A stretch of DNA of 64,000 nt, taken from positions 62,001 to 126,000 of the forward strand of contig JBCCJI010000001.1 of assembly GCA_039027855.1 (NCBI GenBank), read 5' to 3'. This document shows, in pieces, positions 16,201 to 23,654 of the stretch (its first letter is position 1; each line of letters starts with the position of its first letter). The stretch is from Thermohalobaculum sp039027855. Lineage in GTDB: Bacteria > Pseudomonadota > Alphaproteobacteria > Rhodobacterales > Rhodobacteraceae. The notes under the pieces were generated by a model. The model searched no databases. It saw nothing but the letters and a program-made list of their open reading frames with translations, and had not been told where the DNA came from. The position numbers were made by a program, and so were the translations under genes.

Positions 16201-18708
16201 CGCCTGCGCCCCGCGCCCGAACGGATCGAGCTGAAGGAGGTCGAGCCCGCCTCGGCCATCACGCCGCGCCTGGCCTCCGGCGCCATGTCGCATGGTGCGC
16301 TGGTGGCCACCGCGCATGAGGCGGTTGCCCATGGCACCAACATGGTGGGCGGCATGTCCAATTCGGGCGAGGGTGGAGAGCACCTAAGCCGCTATGGCAC
16401 GATCCGCGCGAGCCGCATCAAGCAGTTCGCCTCGGGCCGCTTCGGCGTTTGGGCGGGCTATCTCGCCGATCCCAACCTGCAGGAGCTGGAGATCAAGATC
16501 GGCCAGGGCGCCAAGCCCGGCGAGGGTGGTCAGCTGCCCGCGCCCAAGGTCACGGTGGAGATCGCGGCCGCGCGCGGTGGCACGCCGGGGGTAGAGCTCG
16601 TCTCGCCGCCGCCGCACCACGACACCTATTCGATCGAGGATCTCGGCCAGCTGATTCATGACTGCAAGGCGGCGCGCGTGCGCGTGATCGTCAAGCTCGT
16701 GAGCTCCGAGGGGATCGGCACCATCGCGGTCGGCGTGGCCAAGGCCGGCGCCGATGTGATCAACGTGGCCGGCAACACCGGTGGCACGGGCGCGGCTTCG
16801 GTCACCTCGCTCAAATATACTGGCCGCGCGGCCGAGATCGGCATCGCCGAGGTGCATCAGGCGCTTTGCGCCAATGGCATCCGGCAAAAGGTCTGGCTGC
16901 GCTGTTCGGGGGCGATGCAGACTGGCTCGGACGTGGTGAAGGCCGCGCTGCTCGGCGGTGACAGCTACGAATTCGGCACCACGGCGCTGATGATGCTGAA
17001 ATGCGTCATGGCGAAGAACTGCAACATCAAGTGCCCCGCGGGTCTCACGACGAATGCCGAGGCGTTCGACGGCGACCCCCGGGCGCTGGCGCAATACCTG
17101 CTGAACATCGCGCATGAGGTGCGGGAGCTCCTGGCCCGCCTTGGTCTCCGCAGTCTGGCGGAGGCGCGCGGCCGGGCTGACCTGCTGCATCTGCTGGACC
17201 ACCCGGCCTCGGTCGGGCAGCTTAACCTGCGCGCGATGCTGACCCGTGTGCCGGAGAACCGGGTCGAGGATCCGGTGTATCTGGAGCGCGACTACGCCAT
17301 CGACGACAGTCTGGGCGAGACGGCGATGCCGCGCCTGTTCGAGGAGGGCGACACTGCGATCGCACTCCGCCCAAACGCGCCGCTCAACAACCGGAACAAG
17401 TCGGTTGGCGGGCAGCTTGCCATCGATATCGAACGGCGGCTGAACCATACCGATCCGGTGATGCCGGCCGCCGCGTTCGAGGACGCCCGCGGGCGCCGAT
17501 TTCTCGACCGTGGGTCGCTTCACATCGCCACCCATGGCTCGGCCGGGCAGAGCTTTGCCGCCTTCTGCAATGACGGCATGGTCATGGAGCATACCGGCAC
17601 CTGCAACGACGGTGTCGGCAAGGGAGCCTGCGGCGGCGAGATGATCGTGCGCGCACCGGCGGGTGGCGGTGACGGCCACGGCGAGAATGTGCTGATCGGC
17701 AATTTCGCGCTGTTCGGCGCGACCGGCGGGCGGCTGTTCGTCGAGGGTCAAGCCGGCGACCGTTTCGCGGTGCGCAACTCCGGCGCCACGGCGGTGGTCG
17801 AGGGTGTCGGCGATTTCTGCGCCGAATACATGACGAACGGCTGCGTGCTGAACCTCGGTGGCTTCTCCAAGGGCTTTGGCAACGGCATGTCGGGCGGCTT
17901 TGCCTACCAGTACGACCCGGAGGGTCTGCTGCCGGGCATGATCAGCCGCGACTCGGTGCTGATGGGCACGCTGGCCGATGGCAGTGCGCAGGCCGATATC
18001 CATCGCGACGCGGTGCATCAGCTGCTCGGCTGGCATGCTACAGCGACTGACTCGCACCGGGCCAATGCGCTGCTGGAGCGCTGGGACGATATCCAGGACC
18101 AGTTCGCCTGGATCATGCCCCGCGCGCTGCTTCAGTATCAGGATGCCGATGAAATCCTGGCCGCCCGCTCGCGCAAGGAACTGGTGGAGGAGCTGTCGAC
18201 GGCCCTTGCCGCCCACCAGATCGCCGCGCTCAAGGCTGCATGGAAGGCCGGTAAGCCCGTCCAGCACGGCCGCGTCCCGGCTTATGGTGAGATGGACACG
18301 GGCGAGATGTTCCGCCTGCTGAACAGCTACACCGTGCTGGAGATGGCACAGTCTCTGGCCACCAAGCGCGGCGCGAGGGAGCGGTTGGCGCAGGACAAGA
18401 TGGCCCGCAACCTCGTGCTGACCGAGGATTTCAGCCTGATGGCGGCGCTGGCCAAACATGCCCGCACGGCGATCGGCGGCTATGACGATGCCGAGCTGGC
18501 GACCCTTGTCGCCGACAAACGGCTGAAGGACTTCAAGCGCGCGCTCAGCCTGCGCAACATCCTGTCGATGGACAGCCCCGGCACCTATGCCTGGATCATC
18601 CATCAGGATGCCAAGAACCGCGATGCGCTGGGCGTCGTGCCGAGCTTCGACGAACTGTTCGCGCAGAACGCGCTGCCCGACCTGTTGGCCCGTACGGCTG
18701 CGGAGTGA
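13261..18708 (+). CDS. Divergent glutamate synthase large subunit (GltB-like)
   Basis: This encodes 1815 residues, about 300 longer than ordinary GltB. It should convert glutamine plus 2-oxoglutarate to two glutamates. Domains in order: class II glutaminase with nucleophile Cys14 behind a short propeptide (LEHSSCGVGF); central GltS domain (SSHHIACALGFGAAAVYPLG, about 660); a roughly 200-residue stretch not typical of GltB; FMN synthase domain (about 1010-1330, with SPPPHHDTYSIEDLGQL and NTGGTGAASVTSLKYTG); a C-terminal GXGXG beta-helix (about 1400-1600, CNDGVGKGACGGEMIV); then about 185 extra residues. The Fe-S motif is Cys1248-x5-Cys1254-x3-Cys1258, one residue shorter than the usual x5/x4. 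No gltD follows; a diflavin reductase gene starts 5 bp later. Glutamate synthase activity is family-based inference. Confidence 0.85.
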   Translation: MTGLYDPELEHSSCGVGFITRKDGQQTRDLLEKGHEALCAVPHRGGMSSEGVGDGAGISVDLSVPFFEKLTGRALVAGAFGVGNFFMPNDPAAHPEAASVVATALAEAGFEILLTRDLPVDNTAIGPRSAKLQLPIRQWIFAAPDGLRDSALDARIYRCLLEIEARAYTEEALDGLYPLSLSARLQTFKGRLNSWEIIPYFKDLSDPDHAVHTMYFHTRFSTNTDPHPSMAQPFRLMAHNGELNTDKKNRLSEAAVALARNRAIVRPKGQSDSCRFDQTLAGRVFEDGRDLVTAVVSMMPPAWENDDRYPAGVRAMLEYFSLYEEKNDGPAALIFGDGRIIGARLDRLGLRPLRSVETAEYLAVMSEAGQVSFPPETVLRRGRVEAGGMIYYDHAEKRIYDSADALAKLAEQADYASLLAEAQINIDDLPEANEDPKAAAGRYNGDLPRPARYVAYTHNQESFKFLMDPMLQSGVEKVSAMGYGNAINALSDNEGGVAKYFSQRFAQVTNPPLDSIREADGMTLRVALGEKPHNGMSRSRQIVVNSPVLRMADMLKIKAQNETPWDRFDILYTPVYDDPATNEKALVEAIDAVAEEVVAFAREKGGIAILTDRHIGRDRAAMPMTLAVSAINQRLIEEGLRLKLSLIVESGQISSSHHIACALGFGAAAVYPLGVRLRAEELFGDDAYTAFSRFKKAAEKALMKTMGKVGLCTVESYSGGEFFEPNFLDTNDPVFRRYLPNMKTPVGGARFETVAQSVADWHARALTVEADGDVPILGLFKERSEGAGHSYGTTAVRGFVDMTEEAISFAEAEGETDPFRLLTLGQMNDAFGIDDKGYVNTSFEKLTAEQIDNFSITPGYRAFSRTMADERARRPAALRDVLAFPADITFLSTVDDIKREMMLFNRAGNVDFVIRGVTCKRLAEGQYLLHLTGPKAHEMWRLDALAQSLVERFGADITGHWVEAGGLRIDGTGWAEDYLSRLRPAPERIELKEVEPASAITPRLASGAMSHGALVATAHEAVAHGTNMVGGMSNSGEGGEHLSRYGTIRASRIKQFASGRFGVWAGYLADPNLQELEIKIGQGAKPGEGGQLPAPKVTVEIAAARGGTPGVELVSPPPHHDTYSIEDLGQLIHDCKAARVRVIVKLVSSEGIGTIAVGVAKAGADVINVAGNTGGTGAASVTSLKYTGRAAEIGIAEVHQALCANGIRQKVWLRCSGAMQTGSDVVKAALLGGDSYEFGTTALMMLKCVMAKNCNIKCPAGLTTNAEAFDGDPRALAQYLLNIAHEVRELLARLGLRSLAEARGRADLLHLLDHPASVGQLNLRAMLTRVPENRVEDPVYLERDYAIDDSLGETAMPRLFEEGDTAIALRPNAPLNNRNKSVGGQLAIDIERRLNHTDPVMPAAAFEDARGRRFLDRGSLHIATHGSAGQSFAAFCNDGMVMEHTGTCNDGVGKGACGGEMIVRAPAGGGDGHGENVLIGNFALFGATGGRLFVEGQAGDRFAVRNSGATAVVEGVGDFCAEYMTNGCVLNLGGFSKGFGNGMSGGFAYQYDPEGLLPGMISRDSVLMGTLADGSAQADIHRDAVHQLLGWHATATDSHRANALLERWDDIQDQFAWIMPRALLQYQDADEILAARSRKELVEELSTALAAHQIAALKAAWKAGKPVQHGRVPAYGEMDTGEMFRLLNSYTVLEMAQSLATKRGARERLAQDKMARNLVLTEDFSLMAALAKHARTAIGGYDDAELATLVADKRLKDFKRALSLRNILSMDSPGTYAWIIHQDAKNRDALGVVPSFDELFAQNALPDLLARTAAE

Positions 18709-18713
18709 CACGC

Positions 18714-20462
18714 ATGGAAGTGCCTTACATCCCCGAAGACGCGCCGTTTTCCGGCGATCAGCGCGCCTGGCTGGCAGGCTTCCTGGCAGGGCTCCATTCG
18801 CGCAAGGCCATGGAGAGCGCGACGGCCGTCGTCGCCCCGGCCACAGACGCTGTAAAGCCCAAGGCCGTGGACATCCTGTTCGGCACCCAGACCGGCAATG
18901 CCGAGGCGGTGGCCGAGGAGGCGGCGACGCTCGCCCGCTCGCGCGGCTACGCGCCAAGCGTCATGGATATGAACGAGATGGACATGGACCGGCTGGCCGC
19001 GTCCGAGAACCTGCTCGTCGTCGTCTCGACCTATGGCGAGGGCGAGATGCCCGATAACGGGCAGCTGTTCTGGGATGCGCTATCGGCCCCGACCGCGCCG
19101 CGGCTGGAGACGCTGAATTACGGCGTGCTGGCGCTGGGCGACACGAGCTACGAGCATTTCTGCCAGGCCGGCAAGCTGATCGACATGCGGCTGGAGCAGC
19201 TTGGCGCCCGCCGGTCGCTTGCCCGCGTCGATTGCGATGTCGATTTCGAGGAACCCTCGACCGCCTGGCTCGACAGCGCGCTGCCGCAGGTGCAGGCCGG
19301 CGCCGCGGTGGCCGAGGCGGCACCTCTGCCCGCCAAGGAAAAATCGGGCTGGTCGCGCAAGAACCCCTATCCGTCGACGGTGATCGAGAACCGGATCCTG
19401 TCGGGTCCGAAATCGGCCAAAGAGATCCGGCATATCGCCTTCGACCTCGCCGATAGCGGCCTGACCTATGAGCCGGGCGATGCGCTGAATGTGGTGCCCC
19501 TGAACGCGCCCGATCTGGTCGAGGCCTTCCTGGAGCGGCTGGGCGCCAGCCCCGACATGGTCGTGCCCGGCAAAGACCTGTCGCTTGGCGCGTTGATGGC
19601 CCGCGGGCTCGAGATTACGACCCCGTCGCGGGAACTGATCGCCGCGGTGGAAAAGCGCGCCGGCCACCATGAGCTGAGCCATGTCGTTGGCAGCGGCGAC
19701 AAGGAGGCGCTGGACGCGTTTCTCTGGGGCAAGGACACGCTCGATCTGCTGAACCTGAACCCTCAGCTTAGCTATGACCCGCTTGAGGTCGTGAGCTGGC
19801 TGAAGCCGTTGCAACACCGAGCCTACTCGATCTCCTCCAGCCCGCGCGCCCATCCGGGCGAGGTGCATCTGACCGTCGCCGCCGTGCGCTGGATGTCGGA
19901 GGGGCGGCTCCATCGCGGGGTGTGCTCGACCTTCCTGGCCGACCACGTCCCCGAGGGGGCGGAGGCCGGCGTCTTCATCACCGCGAACAAGAGCTTCCGC
20001 ATCCCCGAGGACGACACAGTGCCGATGGTCATGGTCGGCCCCGGCACCGGCGTCGCGCCGTTCCGCGCCTTCCTGGAGGAGCGCCGGGCGCGCGGCGCCA
20101 GCGGCACCAACTGGCTGTTCTTCGGCGATCAGCACCGCGAGAGCGATTTCATCTACGAGGCCGAGATCGCCGAGATGAGCGCGAGCGGTCTGCTGACCCG
20201 GCTCGACCTCGCCTTCTCGCGCGATCAGGCCGAGAAGGTCTACGTCCAGAACCGCATGCGCCAGAACGGCAAGGCGCTGTTCGCGATGCTGGAGGAAGGC
20301 GGCCATTTCTATGTCTGCGGCGATGCCACGCGCATGGCCCGCGACGTCGATGCTGCCCTGCACGAGATCGTCCAGACGCAGGGTGCGATGTCGGCCGATG
20401 TCGCGACCGAATACGTGAACACGCTGAAGCGCGCCAAGCGCTATGTCCGCGACGTCTACTGA
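18714..20462 (+). CDS. NADPH diflavin reductase (CysJ-like) paired with the GltB-like enzyme
   Basis: This encodes 582 residues. The ATG at 18714 has GGAG eight bases upstream; the alternative GTG at 18705 overlaps the previous stop. It starts with IPEDAPFSGDQRAWLAGF, then a flavodoxin-like FMN domain (LFGTQTGNAEAVAEEAA, STYGEGEMPDNG, LALGDTSYEHFC). An FAD/NADPH ferredoxin-reductase part follows (RAYSISSSP about 370, GPGTGVAPFRAFLEERR, YVCGDATRMARDVD, ending RYVRDVY). All cofactor motifs are intact. It should move electrons from NADPH through FAD and FMN to an Fe-S partner. The tight spacing to the GltB-like gene suggests that enzyme is the partner, replacing GltD. It is a paralogue of the reductase at 35.3 kb. 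Confidence 0.88.
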   Translation: MEVPYIPEDAPFSGDQRAWLAGFLAGLHSRKAMESATAVVAPATDAVKPKAVDILFGTQTGNAEAVAEEAATLARSRGYAPSVMDMNEMDMDRLAASENLLVVVSTYGEGEMPDNGQLFWDALSAPTAPRLETLNYGVLALGDTSYEHFCQAGKLIDMRLEQLGARRSLARVDCDVDFEEPSTAWLDSALPQVQAGAAVAEAAPLPAKEKSGWSRKNPYPSTVIENRILSGPKSAKEIRHIAFDLADSGLTYEPGDALNVVPLNAPDLVEAFLERLGASPDMVVPGKDLSLGALMARGLEITTPSRELIAAVEKRAGHHELSHVVGSGDKEALDAFLWGKDTLDLLNLNPQLSYDPLEVVSWLKPLQHRAYSISSSPRAHPGEVHLTVAAVRWMSEGRLHRGVCSTFLADHVPEGAEAGVFITANKSFRIPEDDTVPMVMVGPGTGVAPFRAFLEERRARGASGTNWLFFGDQHRESDFIYEAEIAEMSASGLLTRLDLAFSRDQAEKVYVQNRMRQNGKALFAMLEEGGHFYVCGDATRMARDVDAALHEIVQTQGAMSADVATEYVNTLKRAKRYVRDVY

Positions 20463-20503
20463 GGCCGTGCTTCAGGGCCGGCCACCGGTCAACGAGATCC
20501 GCA

Positions 20504-20530
20504 GCGGCCGCGCGACCCACGCGCGGCCGT
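20504..20530. terminator. Hairpin between convergent diflavin reductase and bisC genes
   Basis: A 10-bp GC-rich stem (20504-20513 with 20521-20530, one G-T pair) with a 7-nt loop lies in the 75-bp space between two convergent genes. On the plus strand it is followed by TGGGGTTT. A weak bidirectional terminator is likely. Confidence 0.5.
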
Positions 20531-20537
20531 TGGGGTT

Positions 20538-22796
20538 TCAGTCGCTGAGCGGCGCGACCTGAACCAGCGCGGTATGCGCGCTGCAGCCCTGGCCAAGGCG
20601 CGAGGTGCCCACATCCTTCGTCAGCACGTTGGGATTGCCGTCGGGGTCGATATTGCCACCCGGATCGCCCATCCAGGCGCCGGTCGGCAGCGCCACAACA
20701 CCCGGCAGGATATCGTCCGACACCCGCGCCCGGGCCCGGCAGGTACCGCGCGCGTTGAACACACGCACCAGCATGGCCTCTGAGATCCCACGGGGGCCGG
20801 CGTCATCGGGATGGATCACCAGTGTTTCCGGGCGCGCGCCCTCGCGGTCGGCCAACGCGCATTCCAGTTGGCTGTGCAGCTTGTCGCCCGGCTGGGGTGA
20901 GACCAGGTGCAGCGGCGCGTCCGCCCCGGCCGCACCCAGCCATTCCGAGGGCGGCAACCAAACCGGGTGGCCCGGGCAGTCGTCATAGCCAAAGCTCTCG
21001 ATCCGCTCGGAAAAGATCTCGATCCGGCCCGAGGGCGTGGAGAGGGGCGCTGCCTCGGGGTCGTCGCGGAAGTGGGTGAAGACGGTCTCCGCCGGTCCCT
21101 CGATCTCGATCGGCAGGCGGACCCAGTTCATCTCGCGGAGTGCCTCTAGTGTCGGCACCTCGACGCCTGCCGCCGCCGCCCGCTCGCGGTAGCCGGTGTA
21201 GAGCTTTGCGATCCAATCGCTGGCGGTAAGCCCCTCGGTGAACGCTGCCTCGACCCCCAGCCGCGCTGAAAGGCCCGAGAAGATCGTGTAGTCGTCGCGC
21301 GCCTCACCCACCGGCGGGATCAGCGGGGCCATGTGGAACAGGTAGTCATCGAGCGGCGAGCGGCCGACATCCTCGCGCTCATAGGGCGTGGTCGCCGGAA
21401 ACACGATATCGGCGCGCTTGGCGGTCGCGGTCCACCACGGCTCATGCACGATGATGGTCTCGGGGCCCTGCCAGGCGTCGTGCAGCGCGTTCAGGTCCTG
21501 GTGGTGGTGATAGGGGTTGCCGCCGCACCAGTAGACAAGGTGGATATCGGGGTAGCGCTGCCGCCGGCCGTTGAAGTCATAGGCCTCCCCCGGACCCCGC
21601 AGCATATCGCCGACACGCGCCACCGGGATCACCGCCTCGACCGGGTTCTTGAACTGCGGCATCGTCATGCCGCCGAGGCGTGTCAGCACCTTGCCGACCC
21701 CGCCGATGGCGCCGTAGCCATAGCCGACGCCGCCGCCCGGCAGGCCGATCTGGCCCAGCATCGCGGCCAGCACCGCAGACATCCAGTAGGGCTGCTCGCC
21801 ATGCTCGGCCCGCTGGAGCGACCAGGCGACGGTGATCATCGTCCGCGTCGCCGCCATCCGCTGGGCAAGCGCGCGGATTTCGTCGGGGGCGACACCGCAG
21901 AGCGGCGCGGCCCAGTCCGGCGTCTTGGCCACGCCGTCCGCCTCACCCGTGAGGTAGGCGCGAAAACGCTCGAACCCCGTGGTGTAGCGGTCAAGAAAGG
22001 CGCGGTCGGCCAGCCCCTCCGCCTCCAGCACATGGGCCAGCGCCAGCATCAGCGCGGTGTCGGCGCCGGGGCGGCAGGGCAGCCAGGTGCAGCCTTCGGG
22101 CGCGTCCGTCCGCTGCGGGCCGATATTCACGCAGTGCATGCCGCGCGCGGCGAAGCGGTCGAACCAAGTGGCCGTCTCGTGCCGCGTGATGCCCCCCATC
22201 GAGACGCGGGCGTTCTTGGGATTGATGCCCCCGAACATGACCAGCGTCTCGGTATGGTCGTGGATCGTCTGCCAGCTGTCCTGATGGGCATACAGCATCT
22301 CGAGGAAGGGCATGCCGAAGACATGGGGCATGATTGCCTGGGCACAGCCGGTCGAGTAGCTGCCGAACGACGCGACATAGCCGCCGATGCAGTTCAGGAA
22401 CCGGTGCACCTGGCTTTGTGCATGGTGAAAGCGCCCGGCCGAGGCCCAGCCGTAGGAGCCGCCGAAGATCGCCTCGTTGCCGTGCTCGCGCTTGATGCGG
22501 GCGATCTCAGTGCCGGCGATATCCAGCGCCTCATCCCAGGGCAGATCGACGAAATCGTCAGAACCGCGGCCCGCGCGCGCCCGTGTCTGCAACCAGCCGC
22601 GCCGGATGGCGGGGCGCGCGACCCGCAGGCGGTGATGCACGGCCTCGGGCAGGGCGTCGGGGATGGTGTGGGGGTTTGGGTCCTCAGCGAAGGGTCGGGT
22701 TCCGACGATGCGGTCCCCGTCGACATCCACCTCGAAGGCGCCCCAGTGGCTGGTGGTGATCCGCGTCGATCGCGATCTGCTGGTGCCGTCGGCCAT
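20538..22796 (-). CDS. bisC: Molybdopterin S-/N-oxide reductase, BisC-like
   Basis: This encodes 752 residues from an ATG behind GGAGG. It belongs to the DMSO reductase family, biotin sulfoxide reductase branch: RITTSHWGAFEV at the N-terminus, no N-terminal Fe-S cysteines, and Mo ligand Ser148 in FGSYSTGCAQAIMP. Other marks are GGINPKNARVSMGGI, LPGGGVGYGYG and WCGGNPYHHHQDLN. No Tat signal is visible, so it should act in the cytoplasm and carry Mo-bisMGD. Likely substrates are biotin sulfoxide or methionine sulfoxide. TorA/DorA-type enzymes are less likely because they carry Tat signals. It is the last gene of a minus-strand run with a hydrolase and an ABC importer. Confidence 0.82.
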   Translation of the reverse strand: MADGTSRSRSTRITTSHWGAFEVDVDGDRIVGTRPFAEDPNPHTIPDALPEAVHHRLRVARPAIRRGWLQTRARAGRGSDDFVDLPWDEALDIAGTEIARIKREHGNEAIFGGSYGWASAGRFHHAQSQVHRFLNCIGGYVASFGSYSTGCAQAIMPHVFGMPFLEMLYAHQDSWQTIHDHTETLVMFGGINPKNARVSMGGITRHETATWFDRFAARGMHCVNIGPQRTDAPEGCTWLPCRPGADTALMLALAHVLEAEGLADRAFLDRYTTGFERFRAYLTGEADGVAKTPDWAAPLCGVAPDEIRALAQRMAATRTMITVAWSLQRAEHGEQPYWMSAVLAAMLGQIGLPGGGVGYGYGAIGGVGKVLTRLGGMTMPQFKNPVEAVIPVARVGDMLRGPGEAYDFNGRRQRYPDIHLVYWCGGNPYHHHQDLNALHDAWQGPETIIVHEPWWTATAKRADIVFPATTPYEREDVGRSPLDDYLFHMAPLIPPVGEARDDYTIFSGLSARLGVEAAFTEGLTASDWIAKLYTGYRERAAAAGVEVPTLEALREMNWVRLPIEIEGPAETVFTHFRDDPEAAPLSTPSGRIEIFSERIESFGYDDCPGHPVWLPPSEWLGAAGADAPLHLVSPQPGDKLHSQLECALADREGARPETLVIHPDDAGPRGISEAMLVRVFNARGTCRARARVSDDILPGVVALPTGAWMGDPGGNIDPDGNPNVLTKDVGTSRLGQGCSAHTALVQVAPLSD

Positions 22797-22924
22797 GGCC
22801 GCCTCCTGCCAAGTCCGTTGCCCGGTGTCGCCGAACATAGTCACCATCAGAAGCTGCGTCAGGCCGGCCCTTCGACCAATTCGGCCCGGGATGCGACGCG
22901 GGGGCCGGTGGCCTAGGGTGTGTG

Positions 22925-23650
22925 TTAGCCGTTCGCCACGAGGAAGCGGGCGAGCAGCAGGTTGAAGAGCGGCTCGTCCTCCAGATGCACGGCGTGGCCT
23001 GCGCCGGGCACCACGGCCAGCGCGGCGCCCGGGATGCCGCGCCATAGCGCCTCGGTCTCGCGCCAGCCATAGCTGCGGTCACGCTCACCCCACAGCACCA
23101 GCGTCGGGCAGGCGATCCGGTCGAGCCCGCCGATCCCGCGCCAGGCCGCCATGGCGTCGAAGCCCGCATGCATCGCCGCCAGCGAGGCGAGCTCGGCGAT
23201 GGCGGCGCATCCCGCGTATCCCGTTGCCTCGGCGCCGTCTGCGAACCAGTTGGCGGCGATGCGGCGGGCGGTGGCGAGGGCGCCATCGGCACTGGCCCTG
23301 GCTTTCGAGGCCTCGAAGCTCTCGAACCGGTTTTCCAGTGCGCCGGTGGGCCCGGTGCCATACAGCACGAGCCGGCCGAGGCGCCCGGCGGCACGGACGG
23401 CCATCTCCTGCACGATCATGCCGCCCATGGAGTGGCCGACGAGATCGAAGGCACCGATGCCGCGCCGGTCGATCTCGGCAAGGGCCGCCTCGGCGAAACC
23501 CGGGATCGTGTTCGGCACGGCCTCGTCCGCCCGGTCGCCGAAGCCGGGCAGGTCGATCGCCACGACGGGGCGGTCGCCGAACACCGCCACTTGGCCGGCC
23601 CATTGCGCGGCCCCGCCCATGAAGCCATGGACGAAGACCAGCGGTGTCAT
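22925..23650 (-). CDS. Alpha/beta-hydrolase
   Basis: This encodes 241 residues with the alpha/beta-hydrolase fold. The catalytic triad is visible: Ser74 in VGHSMGGMIV, Asp191 in WGERDRSYGW, and His219 in GAGHAVHLEDEP. The oxyanion hole is in VHGFMGG near the start. Substrates in this family range from esters to C-C cleavage products, so none can be named. The start is 4 bp downstream of the permease gene stop, so it belongs to the ABC transporter operon and may act on the imported compound. BisC follows 128 bp further on. Confidence 0.8.
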   Translation of the reverse strand: MTPLVFVHGFMGGAAQWAGQVAVFGDRPVVAIDLPGFGDRADEAVPNTIPGFAEAALAEIDRRGIGAFDLVGHSMGGMIVQEMAVRAAGRLGRLVLYGTGPTGALENRFESFEASKARASADGALATARRIAANWFADGAEATGYAGCAAIAELASLAAMHAGFDAMAAWRGIGGLDRIACPTLVLWGERDRSYGWRETEALWRGIPGAALAVVPGAGHAVHLEDEPLFNLLLARFLVANG

Positions 23651-23654
23651 GGCC

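Noticed and set aside
13966..18957. Two very long minus-strand open frames opposite the GltB-like gene
   Set aside because: Composition is that of antisense GC-rich DNA (His, Arg, Gly, Ala). The plus strand encodes a complete recognisable enzyme.
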